Shown here piece by piece: positions 1 to 6,924 of a stretch of 20,293 nucleotides of DNA (positions within the stretch are counted from its first letter, which is position 1; each line of letters opens with the position of its first letter). Location: assembly GCA_020632475.1 (NCBI GenBank), contig JACKFM010000014.1, positions 1 to 20,293 on the forward strand. Reading direction: 5' to 3'. A program made the translations under genes and the position numbers. Below the pieces are notes generated by a model. The model was not told the origin of the DNA. It did not search any database and saw only the letters and a list, made by a program, of their open reading frames with translations. This DNA is from Candidatus Omnitrophota bacterium. GTDB lineage: Bacteria > Omnitrophota > Omnitrophia > Omnitrophales > Aquincolibacteriaceae.

Positions 1-1
1 C

Positions 2-16
2 GACTCTTTGAGAGTC
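2..16. repeat. small perfect hairpin at window edge
   Basis: GACTCT (2-7) and AGAGTC (11-16) form a perfect 6-bp stem with a TTG loop. It lies downstream of the minus-strand HTH gene. It has no T-run and could be a weak terminator or an element end. The decamer GAGGTGACAC follows at 24-33 and recurs at 112-121 inside the gene's 3' end. Confidence 0.35.
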
Positions 17-63
17 ATGTGTGAGGTGACACAGGTGACGCGAAACGGCGGTTTTTGAGAATT

Positions 64-504
64 TTATTTCCCTAAGGAACGGCGATTCTTAGCTTTTTCC
101 CCACTCTTTTGAGGTGACACGGCTTGCCTCAAAACTTGTTCAAAGGCAGCTTTGAAAACCTTTTTGTTTTGAATATGAACAAGCGGTCTAAGTGACCGTT
201 CACTGACTCCGGTTGTATTCAAAACTTTATCCTGTGCCCATTCAGGCAAACGTAGTAACGAAAGGGCGTGAACCACACTCACGCGCGCGACTCTTAACCT
301 CTTTGCTAATAAGGTGTTATTGAGTTCGGGATTCTCGTCTAAGATTTGTTTCCAACGGCGGGCTCTTTTGATGGGATTGACGTAACGTTTTTTCGGCTTC
401 TCTGCTTCTCTTTTTTCCTTCTCAAATTGACCGAATTCGGTCTTTAAAACATACCTTCTTTCGCTCACTTTTTTGCGATCCGAGAGCAGAAATTCTGTGG
501 CCAT
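64..504 (-). CDS. small HTH-domain protein, possibly recombinase- or element-associated
   Basis: A 146-aa basic protein. Residues 1-50 are highly charged and look extended or coiled. Residues about 50-85 form a helix-turn-helix-like stretch (core LLAKRLRVARVSVVHALSLL) that resembles the DNA-binding helices of ParB/KorB-like or recombinase-accessory proteins. The C-terminus is Lys/Arg-rich. The function is not recognised; a DNA-binding role is inferred only from the HTH pattern. The ATG at 504 lacks a good Shine-Dalgarno sequence, and the frame stays open upstream to about 573, so the protein could be the tail of a longer decayed gene. The segment is more AT-rich than the genes after 2500 and sits beside an ATPase that also looks accessory. 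Confidence 0.5.
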   Translation of the reverse strand: MATEFLLSDRKKVSERRYVLKTEFGQFEKEKREAEKPKKRYVNPIKRARRWKQILDENPELNNTLLAKRLRVARVSVVHALSLLRLPEWAQDKVLNTTGVSERSLRPLVHIQNKKVFKAAFEQVLRQAVSPQKSGEKAKNRRSLGK

Positions 505-540
505 AAACTTCGTGTCCCCACTGTTACCGGGGAGCCAATT

Positions 541-575
541 AAAAAACCGGCACGAACTTTTCGTGCCGGTTTTTT
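541..575. terminator. perfect bidirectional hairpin terminator
   Basis: Arms 541-556 and 560-575 are perfect 16-bp complements around a 3-nt loop. The outer bases are A6 on the left and T6 on the right, so either strand reads as a GC-rich stem followed by a U-run. It separates the minus-strand HTH gene from the rightward ATPase gene. It lies upstream of both, so it may insulate them or be left from a lost neighbour. Confidence 0.8.
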
Positions 576-640
576 ATGCCTTTATACACAAGGAGTTATG
601 AAGGATTTGGTTAAGACCAAAGTTCGTATTTCTCCATTTC

Positions 641-694
641 AATTAGGTAAGAATCCGAACTTCAACTAGTAAAATAAGCTCAAATTACCTAATT
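641..694. repeat. 10-bp inverted repeat upstream of the ATPase promoter
   Basis: AATTAGGTAA (641-650) and TTACCTAATT (685-694) are perfect complements separated by 34 bp, just upstream of the -35 box at 705. It could be a regulator site or a cruciform. A 23-codon reading frame (598-669) overlaps the left arm, but its SD-to-ATG distance is only 2 nt, so it is not called as a gene. Confidence 0.45.
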
Positions 695-704
695 AAGGCC
701 CTTC

Positions 705-748
705 TTGACTTAACTTGAAAATTGAATATAATATGTTCAATTTTCAAG
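705..748 (+). promoter_or_regulatory. sigma70-type promoter embedded in a 13-bp perfect inverted repeat (operator)
   Basis: TTGACT (705-710), a 16-bp spacer and TATAAT (727-732) make a strong promoter. CTTGAAAATTGAA (714-726) and TTCAATTTTCAAG (736-748) are perfect 13-bp complements around a 9-bp centre that contains the -10 box. The right arm ends at the Shine-Dalgarno of the ATPase gene (start 757). A dimeric protein bound here would block RNA polymerase, so autorepression or control by a dedicated regulator is likely. As RNA, only part of the palindrome would be transcribed. Confidence 0.8.
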
Positions 749-756
749 GAGAGAAA

Positions 757-1905
757 ATGCTCATCAAAAGAGCTGATTTAAGCTCTCACATTACTACCGC
801 ACTCAGAAGAAGCCGTATCGTTTCTTTGTTGGGGCCCAGGCAATGTGGAAAAACTACTCTCGCAAAAGCCTTTGCCAAAAGTTACTCCAAAGACACTACT
901 TACTACGACCTTGAAAATACCGAAGATTTATCTCTCTTAAAGAATCCTCAAACGGTTCTTGGGTCACACAAAGGCCTTGTCATTATTGATGAAATTCAAA
1001 GAAAACCGGAACTCTTTCCTACTCTTCGCGTATTAGTAGACCGCAAACCCTTACCGGCTAAATTTTTAATTCTTGGCAGTGCATCTCCTGAGATTATTCG
1101 AAAGTCTTCCGAATCTCTCGCGGGTCGCATTGAATTCATCGAAATGAACGGATTTACTCTGGATGAAGTAGGAACAAAAAAAAGAGAAACCTTATGGCTT
1201 CGTGGGGGAATGCCGGATTCTTTTCTGGCGAAATCTTTAAAAGACAGTCACTCTTGGAGAGAAAACTTTATTCGCACCTTTATAGAACGAGACATCCCTC
1301 AAATGGGATTTCAATTCCCTTCGGCAACGATTCGTCGTTTTTGGCAAATGGTCGCCCATGTTCATGGGCAAACTTGGAATGGTTCACAAATTGGTTCTTC
1401 TTTAGGAGTGTCCCATACAACTGTACGACGTTATCTGGATTTACTGACAGGTGCTTTTATCATTCGGCAATTACACCCATGGTATGTCAATTTGGGAAAA
1501 CGCCTGGTTAAATCGCCCAAAATATATTTTCGTGACACGGGTCTTCTCCATCAATTCTTAAGAATCAATGATTACCGAGAACTCTTAGCGCATCCCAAAC
1601 TTGGGTTCTCATGGGAGAGTTTTGCCCTAGAACAAGTACTCAGCTTGTATGGAGAACAAGACAGCTACTTTTGGGCCACCCACGCTGGGGCTGAACTTGA
1701 TTTACTTCTAGTGAGAGGGCAGAAGCATTTGGGTTTTGAATTCAAGTTTTCAGAAGCCCCTGAAATCACAAAGTCCATGCATGTTGCGATTGAAGACCTC
1801 AAACTTCACAAACTTTGGATAGTTTACCCAGGTAATAAGAATATTAGCTTAGATAAGAAAATAGATCTCGTCGGAATCGACCACTTAAACAAGGTTAAAT
1901 TTTAG
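757..1905 (+). CDS. AAA ATPase with C-terminal DUF4143 (PD-(D/E)XK-like) domain
   Basis: A 382-aa protein of the widespread AAA_14/DUF4143 family, whose biological role is poorly understood. Visible parts: Walker A GPRQCGKT (26-33, with Cys where Val is common), Walker B LVIIDE (74-79), a sensor-like ILGSAS, LAGR with a probable arginine finger (Arg124), a winged-helix-like region (about 203-235), and a C-terminal nuclease-like fold with ELDLLL (313-318) and FEFK (327-330), matching the D and ExK of PD-(D/E)XK. The start at 757 is preferred to the in-frame TTG at 715 because GGAGAG lies directly before it and the TTG falls upstream of the -10 box. The length is normal for the family. It stands alone, with its own palindromic promoter, in an AT-rich segment. 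These genes are often horizontally acquired. Confidence 0.9.
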   Translation: MLIKRADLSSHITTALRRSRIVSLLGPRQCGKTTLAKAFAKSYSKDTTYYDLENTEDLSLLKNPQTVLGSHKGLVIIDEIQRKPELFPTLRVLVDRKPLPAKFLILGSASPEIIRKSSESLAGRIEFIEMNGFTLDEVGTKKRETLWLRGGMPDSFLAKSLKDSHSWRENFIRTFIERDIPQMGFQFPSATIRRFWQMVAHVHGQTWNGSQIGSSLGVSHTTVRRYLDLLTGAFIIRQLHPWYVNLGKRLVKSPKIYFRDTGLLHQFLRINDYRELLAHPKLGFSWESFALEQVLSLYGEQDSYFWATHAGAELDLLLVRGQKHLGFEFKFSEAPEITKSMHVAIEDLKLHKLWIVYPGNKNISLDKKIDLVGIDHLNKVKF

Positions 1906-1969
1906 CTTATGTCAAAAGAAGCGAAAGTACGGATAAAGGATGGAACTCTTCGAACTGATATTTAAATTT

Positions 1970-1998
1970 TTGAATTAGCAGTCAATTTTAATTAGAAA
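1970..1998 (+). promoter_or_regulatory. possible promoter of the EthD-like gene
   Basis: TTGAAT (1970-1975), a 17-bp spacer and TAGAAA (1993-1998). The predicted start of transcription is only a few bases before the ATG at 2010, and no Shine-Dalgarno is visible, so the message would be nearly leaderless. Confidence 0.35.
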
Positions 1999-2009
1999 AG
2001 AATAGCCTC

Positions 2010-2372
2010 ATGGTTAAATTTGTTATGTGTATATGCCGTCATCCTAAAATGACGCGTGAGCAATTTCAAGACTATTGGCGCAACAGTCACGGACCGTTTT
2101 TTCAGAAATTTTCTGAAACACACAAAGCAAAAAAATATGTTCAGAATCATACTATAAGCACTCCTCTGAACAAGAGTCTTATAGACTCAAGAGGAATGAT
2201 ACAAGAGTACGATGGTGTTGCTGAAGTGTGGTTTGAATCAGAAGAAGCTTTTCTTGCCGCGATGAGTTCACCGGAGGGTCAAAAACTCGGTGTCGCTCTT
2301 CATGACGATGAGGTTAAATTCATTGATCATTCCAGATCAACCGCTTTCTTCGCGGTGGAGCATGAGTTTTAA
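2010..2372 (+). CDS. EthD-family dimeric alpha/beta-barrel protein
   Basis: A 120-aa protein that fits the EthD (ferredoxin-like, dimeric alpha+beta barrel) family in length and pattern: an N-terminal beta strand MVKFVMCICR, then MTREQFQDYWRNSHGP with the conserved Tyr-Trp and His (YWxxSHGP), a central YDGVAEVWFES strand, an EEAFLAAMSSPEG helix, and a last strand ending in FF. Family members include small oxygenase- or isomerase-like enzymes and accessory proteins of ring or ether degradation. The substrate here is unknown. No pathway gene sits nearby, and it converges on oxyR. The start has no clear Shine-Dalgarno, but the first residues match the usual beginning of the fold. Confidence 0.8.
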   Translation: MVKFVMCICRHPKMTREQFQDYWRNSHGPFFQKFSETHKAKKYVQNHTISTPLNKSLIDSRGMIQEYDGVAEVWFESEEAFLAAMSSPEGQKLGVALHDDEVKFIDHSRSTAFFAVEHEF

Positions 2373-2420
2373 AAAGCTAGTTATTTTTTTAAGAGTGAAT
2401 AGTCTATATTTGAATGGGTA

Positions 2421-2458
2421 TAAAAAATTTACCGCCTACTTTTGCTAAGATTCGGCGG
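2421..2458 (-). terminator. Rho-independent terminator of oxyR
   Basis: On the minus strand CCGCC (2458-2454) pairs with GGCGG (2436-2432), with a short inner CTT/AAG stem, followed by TAAATTTTTT. It lies about 50 bp past the oxyR stop. A second small palindrome, CGGAAC-aa-GTTCCG (2456-2469), overlaps its upstream arm. Confidence 0.6.
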
Positions 2459-2506
2459 AACAAGTTCCGTAGTCGGGGTTCGCTAATCCTCCTGCAAAAT
2501 CTAAAT

Positions 2507-3388
2507 CTAATCAAAGGCTTTGACAATAATATCAATTAAAAGACGGTGGGCGGGTGTCAGGGGAGCGGTGACGCGCCAGATGATGCCGATTTCGCGACTT
2601 GGTTTAGGCGAAGTGAACGGGATAAAAACAAGATCGGGATTTTCCTTCGCGTTTGCCGCCATTCGGGGAACGAGCGTTAGCCCTTCTCCGACCGAAGCTA
2701 ACTTCATGACGGAAGTGAGGCTGCTTCCCTGGAAGATGATTTGGTCATCTTCACGAATCCGCTTACAGTATTCTAATGCTTGATCTGCAAAACAATGTCC
2801 TTCCTGCAAGATGAGCAATTTTTCTTCTTTGATGATTTTTGATGTTACCTGTTTTCTCTTCGAAAGGGGATGATGCCGCGATACGGCTAAGAAAAATTCT
2901 TCTTTCCCGATACTGCGGTGTACGATCCCGGTATCGGTAATGGGAAGGGCCAGGATGCCAAGATCGAGGGTTCCGGCTTTAAGAGAGTCTAATAAAATCG
3001 ATGTTGTTTCTTCATAAATTTCAAGCGATAAGCGAGGGGCTTCCTTTTTGAGTTTAACCAGGCAGCCGGGCATTAAGTAGGGATTAATCGTGGGAATGAC
3101 GCCGATGGTAATTTTTCCGGAAATATCTTTGGTCTCATCCTGGAGTTCCGTGAGTCCGGTCTTAAGCATGTCGATCGCGGCCATTGCAAAAGGGATAAAC
3201 TTATCTCCTGCAGACGTCAGCCGAACGCCGTGAGACGATCTTTCGAAAAGAGGGGTCCCGATCTCTTCTTCGAATTTTTTAATTTGATGGCTTAAGGTAG
3301 GTTGGGTGACATGGACCCGTTTTGCCGCACGAAGAAAATTGCGTTCCTGAGAGAGGGCTACGATATAGCGTAATTGCTGTAGTTCCAT
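2507..3388 (-). CDS. oxyR: OxyR, LysR-type peroxide-sensing regulator
   Basis: A 293-aa LysR-family protein. Residues 1-60 hold the winged helix-turn-helix (LQQLRYIVALSQERNFLRAA, then VTQPTLSHQIKKFE); residues about 90-290 are the two-lobed sensor domain. Cys199 in QEGHC and Cys208 in LEYC fall at the same positions and spacing as the redox cysteines of E. coli OxyR, which form the disulfide that switches the protein on with H2O2. It is transcribed divergently from katG with a full OxyR operator between them, so it should activate katG and repress itself. The start is supported by AAGGAG 6-7 nt upstream. Function is inferred with high certainty from the two Cys plus context. Confidence 0.95.
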   Translation of the reverse strand: MELQQLRYIVALSQERNFLRAAKRVHVTQPTLSHQIKKFEEEIGTPLFERSSHGVRLTSAGDKFIPFAMAAIDMLKTGLTELQDETKDISGKITIGVIPTINPYLMPGCLVKLKKEAPRLSLEIYEETTSILLDSLKAGTLDLGILALPITDTGIVHRSIGKEEFFLAVSRHHPLSKRKQVTSKIIKEEKLLILQEGHCFADQALEYCKRIREDDQIIFQGSSLTSVMKLASVGEGLTLVPRMAANAKENPDLVFIPFTSPKPSREIGIIWRVTAPLTPAHRLLIDIIVKAFD

Positions 3389-3389
3389 T

Positions 3390-3426
3390 ATAGACTCCTT
3401 CTATGATAATAATAGAAATAATCGAT
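3390..3426. promoter_or_regulatory. OxyR operator, four tetranucleotide half-sites
   Basis: ATAG-N7-CTAT-N7-ATAG-N7-CGAT at 3390-3393, 3401-3404, 3412-3415 and 3423-3426. This is the established OxyR pattern (ATAG/CTAT elements one helical turn apart), with only one base off in the last element. It begins 2 bp upstream of the oxyR start codon and covers the oxyR Shine-Dalgarno. A candidate katG -10 (TATACC, 3455-3460) lies downstream; no good -35 is visible, as is usual for OxyR-activated promoters. Confidence 0.9.
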
Positions 3427-3513
3427 TGGATCAATAGCTAAAAAAGTGCGACTTTATACCCAGAGAAAGCTTTTTTAACCCAAACGAAATTGGAACCAAA
3501 AAGGATAGGGGTT

Positions 3514-5751
3514 ATGAAAATTAGAAAAATCCTATGGGCTATAGCCGCAGTCGGTTTATTAACTTTTCCATTTTTAACACTAACATCAGCGGCCCCCGCC
3601 GCTGAAAAGGAGGAAGTAATGACAAATCAATTTTGGTGGCCCCAACGGCTTGACCTTTCACCTCTTCGTGCGCACGATGTTTCTTCGAACCCCTATGGCG
3701 AAAAATTCAACTATGCCAAAGAATTTAAAAGTCTTGATTTTGAAACTTTAAAGAAAGACGTCAATGAACTTTTAACTACTTCGCAAGATTGGTGGCCGGC
3801 CGACTTCGGCAACTACGGCCCTCTTTTTATTCGAATGGCCTGGCACAGTGCGGGAACCTACCGCACCATTGACGGTCGAGGCGGTGCGGGCGGCGGTCAG
3901 CAGCGTTTTGAACCACTCAATAGCTGGCCGGATAACGCCAATCTTGATAAAGCGCGAAGACTGCTTTGGCCTATCAAACAAAAATACGGTGAAAAAATTT
4001 CATGGGCAGATTTGATGGTTTTAGCAGGAAATATCGCTATGGAAAATATGGGATTCAAAACCTTTGGATTCGCCGGCGGTCGCGAAGATGACTGGGAAGC
4101 CGACGAAGTTTATTGGGGTCCCGAGAAAAAATGGATGGATGCCAATCGGCGTGATCAGGAAGGTAAACTGAAGGGACCGCTTGCAGCGGTTCAGATGGGC
4201 TTAATTTATGTGAATCCCGAGGGCCCCGGAGGAAGTCTCGATCCGCTTGCAGCAGCCAAGGCCATTCGTGAGTCTTTTGGACGCATGGCGATGAATGATG
4301 AGGAAACTGTGGCGCTCATCGCGGGCGGTCACAGTTTTGGTAAAGTACACGGTGCTCATAAACCTGCTGAATGTGTTGGCGCCGAGCCTGCGGGGGCTGC
4401 GATTGAGGAGCAAGGACTTGGGTGGAAAAACAAATGTGGCAAAGGCAACGCTGAAGATACCGTAACCAGCGGTTTGGAAGGCGCCTGGACTTCGACGCCG
4501 GCCCAATGGTCTCATATGTTTCTCCATAATTTGTTCACGTTTGAATGGGAAAAAAGCAAAACCCCAGGTGGAGGAACGGTTTGGGTTCCTAAAGACGGTG
4601 GGGCCGCAAATACAGTTCCCGATGCTCATGTCGAGGGGAAGAAACATGCTCCGATTATGCTGACGACGGACCTTGCGTTAAAAGAAGACCCTGAGTACAA
4701 AAAAATCGCAAGACGGTTTTACGAAAATCCCGCTGATTTTACAGACGCGTTTGCCAGAGCTTGGTTTAAGCTGACGCATCGTGATATGGGACCTCGTTCT
4801 CGTTACATATGGAAGGAAGCTCCCACCGAAGCACTTCTTTGGCAGGATCCTCTTCCAGCTGCGGATTATGCTTCGATCAACGAGGGCGATATTGCGAAGC
4901 TTAAGAAGCAGGTTTTGGAGTCAGGGGTGAGTGTTTCCGAACTTGTCAGAACTGCCTGGGCCTCCGCGGCCACTTTCCGCTCGAGTGATATGCGTGGCGG
5001 TGCAAACGGAGCACGCCTCCGTCTTGAACCCCAGAAAAACTGGGGAGTCAATAATCCCCAGGAGCTAAACAAAATCTTGGCAGTCTTGGAAAAAATCCAG
5101 AAAGACTTCAACGATTCGAGCAAAGACAACAAAAAAGTGTCTTTGGCCGACTTGATCGTCCTCGGAGGATCCGCGGCGGTTGAGAAAGCTGCAAAAGATG
5201 CTGGAATTAATGTTGAGGTGCCTTTCTCTGCGGGACGCACCGACGCCGTTCAAGAGCAGACGGATGTTCACAGTTTTTCCGAACTTGAACCTAAGGCGGA
5301 TGGATTCCGGAACTATTACACGGAAAACAGCTATCTTAGCCCGACAGAAGCCCTGGTTGATAAGGCGGCTTTGCTGGATCTTAATGTTCCGGAGATGACC
5401 GTTTTAATAGGAGGGTTACGGGCGCTGGATGCCAATACCGGCCAATCTAAAAACGGTATTTTTACCGACCGACCTGGAGTTTTAAGCAATGATTTCTTCG
5501 TTAATCTGCTTAGTATGGCCACTGAGTGGAAGAAATCGGAGAAGACAGAAGGTCTTTATGAAGGTTATGACCGAAAAACCGGCAAACTGAAATGGACTGC
5601 GACTTCCGTGGATTTGATTTTTGGTTCCAACTCGGAATTGCGGGCGGTAGCTGAGGTCTATGCGTTTGACGATTCCAAAGAAAAGTTTGTGCGTGATTTC
5701 GTCACTGTATGGACTAAGGTCATGAACTTGGACCGGTTTGATCTTCAGTAA
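3514..5751 (+). CDS. katG: catalase-peroxidase with signal peptide (exported KatG, KatP-like)
   Basis: A 745-aa haem bifunctional catalase-peroxidase that breaks down H2O2. Numbered from the ATG at 3514: Arg107, Trp110 and His111 (FIRMAWHSAG) form the distal site; Tyr232 (LIYVNPEGP) and Met258 (RMAMND) complete the Met-Tyr-Trp crosslink needed for catalase activity; His273 (AGGHSFGK) is the proximal haem ligand. The degenerate second peroxidase-like half follows, so the length is normal. Residues 1 to about 29 (MKIRKILWAIAAVGLLTFPF onward, ending in an Ala-rich cut region) are a signal peptide, which most KatGs lack, so it should act in the periplasm. The ATG at 3514 has AAGGA 8 nt upstream and is preferred to the in-frame TTG at 3490. 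It is regulated by the OxyR operator and ends in a strong terminator. Confidence 0.96.
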   Translation: MKIRKILWAIAAVGLLTFPFLTLTSAAPAAEKEEVMTNQFWWPQRLDLSPLRAHDVSSNPYGEKFNYAKEFKSLDFETLKKDVNELLTTSQDWWPADFGNYGPLFIRMAWHSAGTYRTIDGRGGAGGGQQRFEPLNSWPDNANLDKARRLLWPIKQKYGEKISWADLMVLAGNIAMENMGFKTFGFAGGREDDWEADEVYWGPEKKWMDANRRDQEGKLKGPLAAVQMGLIYVNPEGPGGSLDPLAAAKAIRESFGRMAMNDEETVALIAGGHSFGKVHGAHKPAECVGAEPAGAAIEEQGLGWKNKCGKGNAEDTVTSGLEGAWTSTPAQWSHMFLHNLFTFEWEKSKTPGGGTVWVPKDGGAANTVPDAHVEGKKHAPIMLTTDLALKEDPEYKKIARRFYENPADFTDAFARAWFKLTHRDMGPRSRYIWKEAPTEALLWQDPLPAADYASINEGDIAKLKKQVLESGVSVSELVRTAWASAATFRSSDMRGGANGARLRLEPQKNWGVNNPQELNKILAVLEKIQKDFNDSSKDNKKVSLADLIVLGGSAAVEKAAKDAGINVEVPFSAGRTDAVQEQTDVHSFSELEPKADGFRNYYTENSYLSPTEALVDKAALLDLNVPEMTVLIGGLRALDANTGQSKNGIFTDRPGVLSNDFFVNLLSMATEWKKSEKTEGLYEGYDRKTGKLKWTATSVDLIFGSNSELRAVAEVYAFDDSKEKFVRDFVTVWTKVMNLDRFDLQ

Positions 5752-5776
5752 TCCATAAAGACGTGTTTGATCGATG

Positions 5777-5815
5777 AAAAAAAGCCCCGGTGATTTTTAC
5801 CGGGGCTTTTTCTTT
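5777..5815 (+). terminator. Rho-independent terminator of katG
   Basis: AAAAGCCCCGGT (5780-5791) and ACCGGGGCTTTT (5799-5810) are perfect 12-bp complements around a 7-nt loop, followed by a T-rich run. It lies 26 bp past the katG stop. Confidence 0.9.
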
Positions 5816-5844
5816 TCTACCTTTCCGTTCAGCAGGAGTATAAT
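5816..5844 (+). promoter_or_regulatory. promoter of the exported methyltransferase gene
   Basis: TATAAT at 5839-5844, preceded directly by GCAGGAG. There is no standard -35; TTCTAC lies 18 bp upstream. The same arrangement (TTCNNC, 18 bp, TATAAT, with GGAG or GAG touching the -10) occurs before the alcohol dehydrogenase and cytosine deaminase genes. Confidence 0.6.
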
Positions 5845-5850
5845 TTCATG

Positions 5851-5940
5851 AGATGAGAACTCTCTGGCCTCGCCGTGAGGCTGGTCCCTAGCGGAGACTA
5901 TCCTCTTTGGCGAGGAGGTAGCTGATAGTATTCGTATAAA
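5851..5940 (+). promoter_or_regulatory. structured 5' leader of the methyltransferase mRNA
   Basis: About 100 nt separate the predicted transcription start from the ATG at 5955. The leader holds several stems: GCCTC/GAGGC (5867-5871 with 5877-5881), ACTATC/GATAGT (5897-5902 with 5924-5929) enclosing CCTC/GAGG (5902-5905 with 5912-5915), and a competing long-range pair CCTCGCC/GGCGAGG (5868-5874 with 5909-5915). Mutually exclusive pairing is what a riboswitch or protein-bound leader would show. It does not match a riboswitch class I can recall with confidence. Confidence 0.4.
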
Positions 5941-5954
5941 AAGGAGGATATCGC

Positions 5955-6758
5955 ATGAAATCCCGGAATAATATTTTTACCATTTTTATTTTTTCTGTAT
6001 TTATCATCCTTTCTTCGAATGTTTGTAGAGGAGAAGAGATCTCCCCTGCGGAGCATGAATATCTATTGAATGCTGAAGAATCAGAGAATCAGCAGTCAGT
6101 AACTTACCATCATCAATTTCTCAATTCTGAACATCCGCCCATTAATTGTCCTTTACGTAAGCAGGGCATCGATCCGAATCATTTAAAGCCTTTTGAAGAT
6201 ATTGACAAATACATTGCATTTCTAGAAAGGGAAGATCGGGATCAGTGGCAAAAACCGGAAAAGATTATCGAGATCCTTGCTCTTTCAGGTTCGGAAACGG
6301 TTGCTGATCTTGGTGCGGGATCAGGATATTTTACTTTTCGTTTTTCGAAGGCTTTGCCTCGGGGCAAGGCTATTGCTATGGATATTGAACCGGAAATGAT
6401 TCGCCATATTTATCACCGCTCCATGGTCGAAGGAATATCCAACATAGAAGTGAAAATTATAAGTCCTGATGATCCTGAGGTGCCATCTGAAACAGACCTT
6501 GTTTTTATTTGTGATGTCCTTCACCATGTTCAGAATAAAGAGGTTTGGCTATCCAAGTTATTTTCTCATATGAAATCCGGAGCCAGGCTTGTGATTATAG
6601 AGTTTAAAGAAGGTAATTTGCCGGAAGGGCCTCCCGAAAGTATTAAAATTTCCAAAAAAGAAATGGTGAATTTGGTCACAGGAGCTGGTTTTGTGATACA
6701 AAAAGATTTACCCGAATTGCTTCCTTATCAAACATTCTTGCTGTTTTCAAAGTCATAA
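5955..6758 (+). CDS. exported class I SAM-dependent methyltransferase
   Basis: A 267-aa protein with an N-terminal signal peptide (hydrophobic core about residues 7-20, cut near 26), an N-terminal extension with a conserved-looking INCPLRKQGIDPNH segment and FEDIDKYIAFLERE, then a Rossmann methyltransferase domain: motif I VADLGAGSGYF (116-126), an acidic residue at the end of strand 2 (MDIEP, Asp143), and a motif IV-like LVFICDVLHHV. The acceptor is unknown. Export is odd because S-adenosylmethionine is cytosolic; the protein may be membrane-tethered, use another ligand, or have a misread start. AAGGAGG lies 7 nt before the ATG and supports this start. It is a single-gene unit behind its own promoter and leader. 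Confidence 0.8.
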   Translation: MKSRNNIFTIFIFSVFIILSSNVCRGEEISPAEHEYLLNAEESENQQSVTYHHQFLNSEHPPINCPLRKQGIDPNHLKPFEDIDKYIAFLEREDRDQWQKPEKIIEILALSGSETVADLGAGSGYFTFRFSKALPRGKAIAMDIEPEMIRHIYHRSMVEGISNIEVKIISPDDPEVPSETDLVFICDVLHHVQNKEVWLSKLFSHMKSGARLVIIEFKEGNLPEGPPESIKISKKEMVNLVTGAGFVIQKDLPELLPYQTFLLFSKS

Positions 6759-6924
6759 GATCAGAATGATGAATATATCGAACGCTACCCAAATGGCAGG
6801 TCACTTTTTGGCGGGAGGGTGAAGTGATAAAACCCCAGGGGCGGTTCTCACGTAATCTTCAGTCAAATAAGCGGTTAGAGAGAATTGTCCCTGAATGAAA
6901 GGGGACGCCCGCTGCTGTGCGACG
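6759..6924. other. convergent intergenic region
   Basis: Between the methyltransferase gene and the minus-strand regulator gene. The only structure seen is a weak hairpin GTCCC/GGGAC (6887-6891 with 6902-6906), which could end the regulator transcript but lacks a clean T-run. No gene is seen. Confidence 0.4.

Noticed and set aside
598..669. 23-codon reading frame before the ATPase gene
   Set aside because: Only 2 nt separate AGGAG from the ATG, there is no family likeness, and it overlaps an inverted repeat.
1909..1965. 18-codon reading frame after the ATPase gene
   Set aside because: No ribosome site, and too short to judge.
2440..2506. tRNA-like stretch (GGGGTTCG followed by CCTCC)
   Set aside because: No acceptor or anticodon stem can be paired with it; the region is better explained by the oxyR terminator and a short palindrome.
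3490..3513. TTG start for katG
   Set aside because: It has no ribosome site, and the ATG at 3514 starts a proper signal peptide.
4201..4647. Antisense reading frame of 148 codons inside katG
   Set aside because: It is a shadow of the strongly conserved katG frame, with no family resemblance.
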